Assembly: GCA_963693365.1 (NCBI GenBank)
Contig: CAVNZM010000006.1
Coordinates: 10,788,001 to 10,852,000 of the forward strand
DNA: 64,000 bases
Source of the DNA: Amoebidium appalachense
Taxonomy: Eukaryota; Ichthyosporea
Direction: 5' to 3'
In this document: positions 37,555-49,862 of the stretch, piece by piece
Layout: the number at the start of each line of letters is the position of its first letter
Position numbering within the stretch: position 1 is the stretch's first letter
The notes under the pieces: generated by a model
The model's input: only the letters and a program-made list of their open reading frames with translations
The model's database searches: none
Told to the model about the DNA's origin: nothing
Position numbers and translations under genes: made by a program

Positions 37555-40028
37555 GGGGGGGGGGGGGGGGGGGAGGGGGCACTGGCGCACACAGTCTCAC
37601 GTGTATATATACACATACAAACACGTATGTTCACGCTCTCACTCTGGAACTCAAAAAAGAGTCAGGGGAGAGACAACACAGCCCGTGGTATGCGCACTGT
37701 AAATTACATTAACGCTCCGGCACCAAGTGACATCACCGACCACACGGTACTTTGCACGCTCGCAACCAAAACACTGGGGCACACAATTCACACGCCCACT
37801 GTAACTCGTAGCACACGCGTGCACGTGCACGCACACTGCCTGACACACACGCATGCGCGCGCACACACAAGAACACACACGCGCGCGCACAAAGAGCACC
37901 CTGGAGCAGCCTAAAACACAAGAACTTCTTCCGCACGACTATTCACGACTATGTTGAAGAGAAGAAGCTGGCAGATGGGGAAAAGAGATGAAGAGGTGCG
38001 CACCTACAAGCACTTATATACAACACCGGCGACACGCAACCATCACCGTCGGCTAGGCTAATACAGCTTATACACCATACGCGGGAGGGTGACAAGTACG
38101 CACCCAGTGCCTGCCGCCCACACACCCACAGCAACCACACACATACACGCTCACAAAGGCAAAGAGACACACGCACATACACACACACTGGGTATGCGGA
38201 AGCTTCCTTAGAGAGAGAAATAAACGTTGTTCGGCACAGGTACTCACAGAAGGACTTGGTGGGGGAGGGAGGGAGGGAAATGAGGGAGAGGCGAATATAT
38301 TTAGAGTATTGAATACAGGGCGGGACAACTCACGACCATTGGTGACCGGGAGATTGGCGACCAACACAGTTAGTTATGGAATTTGAGGACAAAAGGGGGA
38401 TGTAGAGGGGGGGGGGGGGTTTTCGAGGAGGCGGTGGATGGGGGGTAAGGGGAGGGGGTATGGCGGCGGGGGGAGGGGGGGGGGGGGGGGGGGGGGGCGG
38501 GGGAAGCCTTGGGGCCGGGGGGCAGCGGGTTTGTTTTGCTTCCAACTATTCCCCCCTCCCCCCCGCCCCCGCCCTCGCTGCACGTTGAAAAACCCCTTTT
38601 TTGGTGTATATATAATCCGACATCAACTTTGCACATGTCTGCTCAGAAGCTCCTTCGGATCTTTTTGTACACGGGCACAGGGGCATTTCCTGCACGAGGC
38701 TCACAGCTGCAGGCATGGTTGGATCGGTAGCCGCAGACACTACAATTATGAGGCATCTATGTGACCCATTTTCAAAGCTTATAGTGTGGCTGAACAGCGT
38801 TAGAGAATCAACGTTGTTACACCAGTTTGTCGTAAGCCTTGTAACAAGGGCCTGCCAGTAACACTTGACCAAAGACTTGCTTACACAAACAAGCAAGCGG
38901 AGGAAACGGAAACAGCCGCTTAGCTACGAACTACGCGATTGGCCAAGTTGCCCGCCAAAACCAGCCTGTTACTATTTTCGGAACAGGCCTCTCATTTTTG
39001 ATGCTATTTTCGGAACAGGCTGGAATCGGCGATCATTTCGGGTCAGGGTGGAGTAAGCCTGACCCAGAATTCAGCTTCAGATCGTGACGCATACATTTCC
39101 AGGCCCGTCAGCGTAGTAAGTCTGCTTTGCTCCTCGCCTGCCTGAGCCACCGACGTTTGCGCAAACAGTTTCCAGGTATTTTGGCGCGAAAGTCCCGAAT
39201 ATTGTCCCTGTAGAGCTGCTTTTGAGATATACATCATTTTTCGTTTTTTCCATTCTTAAAATTTTTTAAATTACACACCGAGACTGACTTTTGTCTCAGG
39301 ACTTACAAGTCACTAACTCCCAACGGCTGACAACTACAATGTTTTGTAGTTCTGAAAAATACACCCGCGAATAGAAGCAGCTATAAGTTAACTCTGAACC
39401 ATGCATGTGAAATATCATAAGTCTGCTTTGCTCCTCGCCTGCCTGAGCCACCCACGTTTGCGCAAACAATTTCCAGGTATTTTGGCGCGAAAGTCCCGAA
39501 TATTGTCCCTGTAGAGCTGCTTTTGAGATATACATCATTTTTCGTTTTTTCCATTCTTAAAATTTTTTAAATTACACACCGAGACTGACTTTTGTCTCAG
39601 GACTTACAAGTCACTAACTCCCAACGGCTGACAACTACAATGTTTTGTAGTTCTGAAAAATACACCCGCGAATAGAAGCAGCTATAAGTTAACTCTGAAC
39701 CATGCATGTGAAATATATGTATAATAAGTTGTGTTTATGACTTGTATTTTGCCAATGCTATCTGAATGGTGGCTCACATTTATCTGCAGGTATGAGGAGA
39801 TTCATTGTTTTTCGTCTGATGACATCATCAGCTCTCTTGGCTATCGCTTTCAAAAAGGAACCTCGCTAGGTCAGCGCGCAAGTTCCTACTGCCTTTGCAT
39901 CCCTTTTGAGAGCCATCGTCTGCCTATTTATACTTGGTTCGTCGAGCAAGAGGGACCTTTTAGCTGTTTAGAACGTGTGTAAGTTGGGGCTCGGGTTGAC
40001 GTATTTGGGCAGCTATAAGAGAGAAAGA
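37042..40028. other. Divergent spacer: GTPBP3 and DDI1 promoters plus repeats
   Basis: GTPBP3 and DDI1 start on opposite sides of this 3-kb stretch, so both promoters should lie within it. It contains a CA tract (37366-37421), two G runs (37508-37574), G-rich blocks (38410-38500), a small Cys-rich frame (38643-38756) and a 300-bp tandem duplication (39118-39716). TATA boxes are not obvious. Confidence 0.55.
39118..39716. repeat. Tandem duplication, two ~300-bp units
   Basis: The segment beginning gtctgctttgctcctcgcct at 39120 recurs at 39421 (offset 301 bp). It is nearly identical through ccatgcatgtgaaatat, with only a few substitutions. The unit has ordinary composition and no long open frame. 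It lies 300-900 bp upstream of the DDI1 start, so it may have doubled part of a promoter. Confidence 0.95.
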
Positions 40029-40571
40029 ATGAAGATAACAGTGGTGGGAGATAACGGCCAGGCCTATCCGCTTGAGCTAGACGGGGAGATGGACCTGGAA
40101 ACGGTCCAGATAATTCTCGAAGGGGAGACGGGGGTGGCGGCTACAGAGCAGGCGCTGTGGCTGAAAGGTGCGTGTGAAATAGGGATACAGGGTAAAAAGG
40201 GCACATGGCTGTTATAGGGAGGTGCTAGGCTCCTGCAGGGGGGTTTGTAAGAGCAGGGTTTTTCTCTTTAGAGATTTTTCGGAGTCTGACCAGGGTCTGT
40301 GCAGGGGTGTGGCTGTCAGACGGCAGCAAGACGTTGCTTGGGCACGGGGTGGCCGACAACGATATGCTGTGGCTGAGGAGGAAGGGCCAGGGGCCACCCC
40401 CAACTCTGGGCCGCATACAGGTGCCACAACGCAGGTGAGCTGGGGGGTGGGGGCAGAGTATTGGGCTGAGGGGAGTTGTGTGTGTGTGGGTGGGTGGGGG
40501 GGGGGGGGGGGGGGGGGGGGAGGGGGAGGAGAGAGGGGTAGGGGAAGGGGGGGAGGAGGGGGGAGAGGGGG

Positions 40572-40604
<33 letters not shown>

Positions 40605-41666
40605 GGGACAGGCTTCGGAGTATTCTTTAGTTGTGGTTCCTTAAAAACGGAAGAAATTGTGGATCTAGGGCAGTGAGGGTGACAGAAAGGGTTGGAAGCC
40701 ATTTATCGAGATAGTTGTCCACTGTATTAAGGTTCTACCAGCCTCTGAGCTCTTAGTTTGGAATGTGTGTGTGTGTTTGTGTGTGTGTGTGGGTGGGTGG
40801 GTGGGTGGGTGGGTGGGTGGGTGGGTGGGTGGGTGAGTGAGTGTGGGTGGGTGTGTGTGTGTGTAGGGTAATGGTGAGGGGGTTTATGTCAGAACCTGGA
40901 AGTTGATCTGTGGGCTGGGACTGCAGGGTGGCTACGCCACTGGGTGGGTGGGTAGGTGGGTGGGTGGGTGGGTGGGTGAGTGAGTGTGGGTGGGTGTGTG
41001 TGTGTGTAGGGTAATGGTGAGGGGGTTTATGTCAGAACCTGGAAGTTGATCTGTGGGCTGGGACTGCAGGGTGGCTACGCCACTGGAGGAGGCACAGGCC
41101 ATGATCCGAGAGGTCAAGTCTGACCCGTACCAGCTGTCCATCTACAAGCAAAACATCCCCCAGCTTGCCGATGCCATCTTGGCCGAGGATGCTCAGAAGG
41201 TGGCAGACATACTCAAAAAGCTGAAGGACGAAAAGGAGGCCACAGAGAGGGAGAGGAACGAGCTGTACAGGTACGCACGTGCAAAAAGAAAAAAGGGGGG
41301 GGGGGGGGGGGGGGAGGGGGGAGGGAGGGGATATGTGTTTGTGTCTATGGTGGGCAGGTATGGTGGGCAGGAGAACGGGTGATACCAGAGGGACTTGGGG
41401 TGGAAGTTTTGAGCTCTGTGGGTGGGTGGGTGGGTGGGTGGGTGGGTGGTCGTGGTTGTGGTTTTTCTTTTTTCTTTTTTTTGTGTGTGTTTTGTCATGT
41501 TTGGGGGGGGTAGGGGGGGTGGGGGGGTGTTTCAAGGCAGTTGTATCAGGCATGCCGTTGCGGTTGTCCGTGTGTGTGTGTGGGTGGGGGGGGGGGGAGG
41601 GGGGGAGACAAGAAGGAGACATGAAGAAGTGCAAGGATAAGGACGGTGGGTGATGTGTGTGTGTGT

Positions 41667-41737
<71 letters not shown>

Positions 41738-42823
41738 AGAAGGAGACTTGACGTGCAAGGATAATGATAACGGGTGGTGTGTGTGTGTGTGTGTTTGGGG
41801 GGAAAGGGGGGGGGAGGGGGAAGGGCCAAGAAGGAGACGTGCAATCGGCTGGATTGCCGTGCAAGAACAACAACAGGATGTGGTGAGGGGGTAGAGCTAG
41901 AAGGGCGGGGGCATTGTGTGCCAACACGCTGCTTGCTGCAGGCGGTTGGCGGAGAATCCGTTTGACGTGGATGCACAGCGCAAGATCGAGGACATGATCC
42001 GGCAGGAGAACGTCAGCCAGAACATGATGCAGGCCATGGAGCACAACCCCGAGGCCTTTGGCTCAGTCCACATGCTCTACATAGAGTGCGAGGTCAACAA
42101 GACACCAGTCAAGGTGGAAACTAACGTCATACAAGCACATACATACACACACTGAGGGGGGGGGAGACACACACACACGCACGCATACACACGTCCACTT
42201 CACGCCCACACACATGCATTTGTGTGCGCTCCAACGCACACAACACACACACACAGACACACACCTACCACCACCACCACCACCCCCTCTCCCCCCGGGG
42301 ATCCCTTGATGGTCATTTGTGTACGTCCTTCATTGTCCACAACCTTTGCAAGTGCACCATATGCATGTCCCACCATCCAACTTACATGCTAAAAACATGC
42401 TTGAAATTCACCATTTTTTCTTGGTCATCCAACATGTGCAAACAACATTAGGCACTTGCTTTGATGCAGCAATTCCCATATGTGTGTTTCCCTCACTGAC
42501 TGCCGTATCAGGCGTTTGTGGACAGTGGTGCGCAGATGACGATCATGAGCCCATCGTGTGCCGAGCGCTGTGGCATTATGCGGCTGGTGGACACCCGCTG
42601 GGCCGGCATGGCCAAGGGCGTGGGCCAGGCCAAGATAGTGGGTAGGGTGCACATGGTCGACGTCAAGATTGGCACAGACTTCCTGCCCTGCTCGTTCTCT
42701 ATCCTCGAGAACCAGGATGTGGACATGGTGCGTATATGAGGGGGAATTTGGGGGGGAGGGAATGGGGGGGGGGGCGGGGGGTGGGGAGGGGGGATTACGG
42801 TAATGGGGGAGAGGAAAGGAGAA

Positions 42824-42861
<38 letters not shown>

Positions 42862-43114
42862 TAGGTGTTGCTTTTTTGCAGGGTGGGTGTGTTGGGGGAG
42901 GGGCGGGGGGACGACAGTGATTTGGATGAGTTTTGTGGATGTGGTGGGTGCTTGGGTGAGGTTTGGTGTCTTAGAAGCGGTGGCTCTGTTTCTGTGTGGT
43001 AACGGGCGGGTGAATGGGCGAGTGTAGGTTGGGGAGAAAGGTGGGGCATGAAGGGGTTTCTGGGTATGGGGAAAGGCATGGGTTGTAGGCTGATATGTGC
43101 CATTGGTTGTTTTT

Positions 43115-43149
<35 letters not shown>

Positions 43150-43595
43150 TGTTTGTTTGTTTGTTTTGGGGGGGGGGGGGGGGGGGGGGGAGGGGAGGGG
43201 GGGCAAGGGGGGGGGGGGGGGCAGTGAAGGAGGGGGAGGGGGGAGAAAAGGTGTGTGTGTGGGGGGGGGGGGGGGGGGGGAGGAAGGTCTTTTTTAGTTT
43301 GGGGGGAGGGCCCGGGGGTGTTGAGGATCCCTTGTAACTTCGCATGGTACGTGCAGCTGCTGGGTCTGGACATGCTCAAGCGGCACCAGTGCTGCATCGA
43401 CCTCAAGCGCAGTGTGCTGCACATCGGCACAACGGGGGCAGAGACACCCTTCCTGGCCGAGAAGGACCTGCCTGAAAGGGCCAGGCTCAACAGGTCACAT
43501 GAGGACGAGGCTAGGGACGACCAGGTGGGGGCATGTGGGGTATTATGTAAACATGTCGACGTCGTGTGCGTGTGTGTGTGTGTGTTGTGCTTTTT

Positions 43596-43626
<31 letters not shown>

Positions 43627-44146
43627 GGGATAGAGCAAAAGGGTCTGTTGTATTGGATGTCGGCTGTTGTGTGTGTGTGGTGTAAGAGTCGATGTGCGTT
43701 TGTGGAGGAAGCGGGTGTGTGACTGAAGGCAGTCATGCAAGAGAGAGAGGGGGAGAGTGTGTGTGTGTGCGCGCACACACGTGTGTGTGCGTGAGCAGTC
43801 TTCTTGGGCGGAGGGGTTTGGTGGTGGTGGTGGTGGTGGGTGGGTGGGTAGGGGTGTGTGCGTGTGCGTGGTGGTGGTGGTGGTGGTGGCGGTGGGGGGT
43901 GTTGGGGGGGGGGGGGGGGGGGGGGGGCATCAAAACCCTTAATGGCTTTTTTATCTGCGACTGCTAAGTGTCTATCCATGTGGCTAGTCTTGCGGTCATT
44001 TGGAGTGTCCAGGCACCTGGGATGTCATTGGTAGTCTCTTTAGATCTCCACCGAAAGGAACAGTCAATAGAAATTACACTGTGGGCGCCTGCATATCTTG
44101 CAGGGTAACTCACCTGCCCCCCCCCCCCCCCCAACAACAACAACAA

Positions 44147-44193
<47 letters not shown>

Positions 44194-44389
44194 GCGTGCG
44201 CACACACGCACACACACACTTCAGGCTGCCACTGAGGGTGCATCAGGGCAGGGGTCTGTTTCACTCAACGAGGAGGACATCACCAACCTGATGGGGTTTG
44301 GGTTCCCAAGAGAGAGGGTGGTCGAGGCCCTGACGGCTGCTGGGGGCAATGTGGATCTGGCTGCATCCATCCTCATGGGCACAAATTGA
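40029..44389 (+). CDS. DDI1: DDI1/Ddi1-type ubiquitin receptor and aspartic protease, seven exons
   Basis: Exons 40029-40167, 40272-40434, 41070-41270, 41942-42113, 42512-42727, 43357-43524 and 44225-44389 join in frame to 407 residues (yeast Ddi1 428, human DDI2 399). The domains are a ubiquitin-like N-terminus (1-84, [10 protein letters not shown]..., [14 protein letters not shown]), the helical HDD (about 102-190), a retroviral-type protease fold with active-site D229 in [26 protein letters not shown], and a C-terminal UBA (about 367-404, [16 protein letters not shown]). Ddi1 carries or cleaves polyubiquitinated clients at the proteasome; human DDI2 activates NFE2L1. The UBA, missing in vertebrate DDI1/2, is retained here as in fungi and many protists. 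Intron 1 is only 104 nt. Upstream in-frame Met codons exist, but the MKITV start fits the family. Confidence 0.95.
40865..41087 (+). repeat. 143-bp tandem duplication including DDI1 exon 3 acceptor
   Basis: A block with gggtaatggtgagggggttt, ctgggactgcag and ggtggctacgccactgg occurs at about 40865-40943 and again at 41009-41087. The second copy is the real start of exon 3 (41070). The first is a decoy acceptor plus 17 exon bases, followed by a GTGGGT donor-like repeat. Confidence 0.95.
41667..41736. repeat. (G)70 homopolymer in DDI1 intron 3
   Basis: Seventy consecutive G, the longest in the window, directly preceded by (TG)n. Length is uncertain if assembled from reads prone to homopolymer error. 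Confidence 0.9.
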
Positions 44390-44624
44390 TTGGCTAATTG
44401 TCATGCACACACGTATGAGCACGTATGATTCCTTAGTATTATGAAATTATGCCTCTGTAATAATTCACCAATGAACCCTTGTTGTTATGTTATAATGGCT
44501 GTCACGTGTTTTGTGGCAATCCCGTAGTTTTGTTAATGGCATTGCGCGGAGCACATGCCTTGATGAATGATATGGCCTCGTGCCCTGCCCGTACTTTCTT
44601 TCAAACTTTTCTCTGACTGACCCA

Positions 44625-44666
<42 letters not shown>

Positions 44667-44687
44667 TGCGGCCGGCCACACCCACCC

Positions 44688-44718
<31 letters not shown>

Positions 44719-46566
44719 GCACAAGCAATAGACCAGCAACAGGTACAAACCTCATGTTGCTTGCTACTGCTATGCTAACAAAGTGTTCACTAACACACGG
44801 CGCAAAGAGGCTATGACTTTAAGGTGTGGGTACATATATTGTATGGTATACCATCCACAATTCCCACCATATTGAATGATATTCGGCCCATTGATTGTCT
44901 CCGTGGACCAGCGGCCAATCAAAACAGCCGAGAAACGCGCATGCGGCATGCCCTTACACTGACACCTGGTGGCCAGCCACTGGCTGTCCAATTCTCCAGC
45001 CTATTCGAGGGCCCCAATCACTCATCTGGCAAACCCAACCCTCCCCGCACCTTCCCCCCCCCTTCCCCCCCTTGCCCCCCGGGCCCCTCCGCCTCCCCTC
45101 GCTCCTAACAGCACAGCGGCAGGAAGGGTCAGACTTGACCATGCATAGTATACTATGGGGTAGAGGTTAACCCGTGGGCCAGGCCCTCGGTGTGCATATA
45201 GTTGTGACCAGGCTTGCGTGTTGAAGCCTTTGGGAGAGTGGTGGGGAGCTTTGCGTTGCATTGGTGTTGGTATCCCTCCTCCCCCTCCGGGTATGCTAAT
45301 TGATCTAATAGTCATGCAAGGTTCAGGCCGGGCCTGGAAATGGGGGAGGAGAAGGGAGTGAGAGGGGATGCATGGGGAGAGGGAGGGGGGGGGGGGGGGG
45401 GGGGGGGATCATGAGGGGTTGACCTTCCGGAAAACTCCAATCGATTCACCATATCCGGATGATTCAGAAGATCAAAGTGGCTGCCCCCCCCCCCTCCCCC
45501 TCCCCCCCCCCCCTACAGTACACGTACACCTCACCCCCTTCAACCCCCGCCCCCGCCCCCTTCGTCCTCTCCCCCCCCCCCCCCCCCCCCCCCCCCCCGC
45601 CACCACCACCACCACCACCACCAATCTCTCTTTTCCCTAATTCTCCTTGGTTTGAGATGTCGAATATTATGATCAGTTTTTGTAAACCCCCCCCCCCCCC
45701 CTCCCCCCCCCCCCCCCCCCCCCCCCTCCTTCCTCCCCCCCCCATCTCAGCACACACCTTCTGTTTTTTTTTTTGGAAAGAAGTAGACGGTCAAAAACAG
45801 GGCCCAATGGCATGTAACTGGCATTCCGGTGTAGTTGGTGCGATTGGTAGCACATTTTTTTAACTGATTTCAGTACCATTTTATTTTGACACCGTTTACA
45901 GGCCACTAGATCTTTCAGCACCTGAATGGCTTTTCGCGATCGGGTCCACAAACAATATCTTTTGAGGTGCTTTTGTAAAGTTAGTTTTTGTTCACAGATC
46001 TGCAATCACTGAACAATGGCCTTAGTTTAAAAAAAAACCAATCAATTGCTGCCATCTGCCCAACCCAAAGATTTTTAAGCAACGGAAAGACAGTGTCGAG
46101 CTGAAGGGGCGTCACTAATGTTAACTAGATTCACTATATCATTGTGGGCATTTTCATTGGTGGCACATTTTATAAGTTCTAGTTCTGGTTGGTGGCATAT
46201 TCAACCACAAGGCTGATTTGATTGGTGGCAAATCATGAGGTCAAAGCTGGAGCTCACAAAAAAAAAACTAGCCATATATGGTCACCTACCTGCCAGAAAG
46301 GAATCGTTGTGAGTTTCTCAATGTTGACTGGGTATGTACAGCCTTACACTATGCTGCCCATGTACCGTATGGTATGAAGCTCTGTTCCCCCCCCCTCCCC
46401 CCGCGCCTTCCCCTTTTCCCTTAGTCAACCTATCCCCCCCCACCTCCTCTCCCTTTTCTCATTCCAACCCCCCCTCCCCCCTCTACCCCCCCCCCCCCCC
46501 CCCTTTCGCCCCCTTCCCGTCATTCCCTCCAACATAAACATATATTATCTTTTTCCTAATCGCCTT

Positions 46567-46601
<35 letters not shown>

Positions 46602-47204
46602 CCCTCCCTGCCCCCCCCCCAACCCACCCACCCAACCATCCACCCACCCACACGTACATATAGGTTTGTTGAAATGTCCCCCCCTCCCCCTCCCCTCCCT
46701 CTCTCCCCCCCCCATCTTCACCCCTCTACCCTCTCACAGTCTAGTTTTGTACATGTTTCAAAGCAGGGCAAGCGGGAAAGCAGGGCTCATATGCATGGGA
46801 CCTACTCTAGCCCCCTCTCTCCCTCCCCCGAGATCTATGCCCCCCTCCCCTCCCTCCCTTTTTCATTTCCCTTTGTCCCCCCCTCCCCCTCCCCTCTCCC
46901 CCCCTCCCCCCTTCCTCCCCCCCCCCCCCCCCCCCCCCACCCACCACCACCACCCTTTTCCCTTCCCATCCCCTCCCCAAAGCCACCCCCTCACACACAA
47001 TGCCTCTTACAACCAACCCCCGGTACACCCCCCTTACCCCCCTCCCCCTCCTTTTTTCATCCCAACTCCCCCCACCACCTCCCCCCCCCCCCGATTACCT
47101 GCAACACACACCTAGTGCCTTACACGCCTTCTTTTTCCTAATCACCTTTGCCCCCCCCCCTCCCCCCCCCCCCTCCCCCCACCTCACTACCCCCCCCCCC
47201 CCCA

Positions 47205-47268
<64 letters not shown>

Positions 47269-47308
47269 TACACACACACACACACACGTACAAGTTTTGT
47301 TGCAATGT

Positions 47309-47341
<33 letters not shown>

Positions 47342-48222
47342 ACTCCACCCCTGTACCCTCTCTCGGTCTGGTTTTGTTTCAGAGCAGGGGAAGCGGGAAA
47401 GCAGGGCTCATACACATGGAATGAACTCTGCCCCCCTCCCTCCCTTCCCCGAGAGCTATGCCCACCTCCCCCCCCTCCCCAAGGGCCACCCCCACACACA
47501 ACGGTACCTTGCTCAGCTCCATTTCCCCATCACTCATCGCTTCTTACATTTTTATTTACTTTAGATTAGTATTCTGGTTCTGAAACACTGTGACAGTTAT
47601 GAATGATCTCTGTGTACTCTTCGCTTCACGCAGGCACATCTCCGTATGTGTGTGCACGTGCGTGGTGGTGGTAGTGTGTGTGTGTGTGCATGCGTGTGTC
47701 CACACGCACGCACATGTGTGGATGTGTGGGTGTTTAGGGAGGGGAGGGGGGGGGGGGAGGGGGGGGGGGGGGGAGGGGGAGGGAAGGGGGGAGAGGGGAA
47801 TGTCTATGCGCATGTGTCGATTGCAGATTTGTATCGTCAATTCGAATTCCAGCAGTGGCTTTCGTCTGTGTATGCCCCCCGGGTTTACTGAAGACTGCCC
47901 TCCCCATCATCCATCTTATTTTGCGCATGTGTGCAACATGAAGGTAGTAACTGTTGCTCACGTGCCCCTTAAAGCATTAAGATTTACTTGAGAAGTTGAT
48001 AAATTTTGTGGGGTATGCCTTCCCGAGTTCAACCATGGTATTTGACCAATCATTTTGTCACTGCATGGACAGCCGACCAATCAAAATAGTTGAAACGTGC
48101 ATGCCCTCACCAGATGCACAGACATAGTGCCTGTGCCTTTCCCCCCGTGGCTGTCACCACGACACCAAGGAGTAGCTTAGAGGCATGCCAGCACACAGGC
48201 ACACAACGAACTTCGATACTTA

Positions 48223-48262
<40 letters not shown>

Positions 48263-48500
48263 ACCCACACACACACACACACGCACACACCCCCGCCCCA
48301 CCTCACCCCTTTTCCCTTTCCTGGGCCGTTTGCACTTCACCAAGGAGCGCAGGATGCCAGCCAGCACTGTTGAAATTCATTACCAAAAAAAAAAATAAAA
48401 AAAAAATAAAAGAAATTCATGAAGATATATGGACCCCTCCCCACACCTTCACACACACACAACACACGAATACCACCCTCATCCTCCTCTTCTGCGACCG

Positions 48501-48534
<34 letters not shown>

Positions 48535-49095
48535 CTCCCCCCCCGCCCCTTCCCCTGCCGTGTGTCCCCCCCCCCCCCCTGTACTTACCAATTGCACACA
48601 GATATCATAGTACATACGGGGGCACATATCCTTTTAGAGAGGGTGACTATGTGACACGAAGCGTCACCACAAGTTACATAGAGGCAAGTGTGGATGTGGA
48701 ACCGGATGTCTCTCTCTCTCTCTCTGTCTGTGCACGTGGGTGGGTCGGTGGGGTGTCACCGTGGTGGTGGTGGTGGTGATGATGGTGTATGGGTGGGTGG
48801 GAGGGGGTGGTGTGTGTGTGTGTGTGTGTGTGCGTGTGGGGAGGGGGAGGGGGGGGGGGGGAGGGGGGGGAGGGGGGGAGGGGGGAGAGAGGGGGGCGGC
48901 GGGGGGGGGAGAGTTGGCGGGGGCGGGGGCCGGGGAGGGGGGTAGAGTTGGCTAACGTGTGAGTTGGTGTGGGTGGGCTAGTGGTCTGCTGCAGCTGATG
49001 GGCATGGCAATTGTGGTGGTGGTGACTGTGCTGTTGTTCCGTGCGGTTGTCGGTGTGTATGGGGGCGTAACTGTGTGTGTGTGTGGGGGAGGTGT

Positions 49096-49141
<46 letters not shown>

Positions 49142-49862
49142 TGGCATTGTGTGTGGGCATTGAACTGTTTCACGTGTGCAGTGTGAATGCTGGGTATATT
49201 AATATCAGTGTGCAATTGCTAGTGTAAGTGAGCACAAAAACGGGGCACGGGGTGGGTGGGTGGGTGGGTGGGTGGGTGGGGGGGGGGGGGACTCAAGAGA
49301 AACAGAGTCCCCGTCGAGAAGATTTAGTTTTATCACCAGTTGTTTTGCATGAACGAATCGAACATTAACTTGGGAGGTCATGGTTATGTACCTGTGCACC
49401 CCATGCATACACCATTGTGGTGGGGCATTTGGGCGGGAGTCAAAGAAGTATGCTTACAATGTGATTGGGCCAAAGGGCATGATGTGACTGAGGAAGAGGG
49501 CTGGCTCATGTTTATGACTTTGTTATGGAACGCTCGTCCGTGAAGGGCCTTTTCATAGAAGGGCCGCCTAAGAATTCAGAAAAGCTTATACCGTCATAGA
49601 CAGCTGGCCTAAAAAGGACCTATGACCATATTAAGATCACACGGTTAATTCACATTAGTGGGTGCCCTTTGTCTACCGGGCCATACATGCACACACAAAA
49701 ACACATGCACATTTACACATTGCATTCATGCACGCACTACCTGCATCACCGTGCCCAATACTGCACCGGCATTAAAATGTGACTGTTCTAATCAGCCAAT
49801 GCATGCATGCATGCCCTTGCACACACGCACATGAGCTGTACCGGGCCAACAACCGATTCGGG
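44390..49862. other. Convergent spacer between DDI1 and TOE1
   Basis: Dominated by C runs and (C)n(CA)n composites (44627-44720, 45572-45597, 46569-46598, 47200-47340, 48224-48290, 48501-48530), with a diverged duplication at 46550-47480 and two copies of a CCAATCAAAA-containing segment (about 44900-44970 and 48040-48110). A protein-like run after a gattgcag acceptor near 47827 (DLYRQFEFQQWLSSVY) is unassigned. I see no gene. Confidence 0.55.
46550..47480 (+). repeat. Diverged tandem duplication, two C-rich blocks
   Basis: Block A (from ctttttcctaatcgcctttg at about 46549) and block B (ctttttcctaatcacctttg at about 47131) share further matches such as agcgggaaagcagggctcat (46771 and 47391) and cgagatctatgcc/cgagagctatgcc. 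Between these anchors the C- and CA-runs differ in length. Confidence 0.75.

Noticed and set aside
37508-37574. G runs as telomere or rDNA-related sequence
   Set aside because: No TTAGGG-type repeat or rRNA similarity nearby; these are simple homopolymers like the others.
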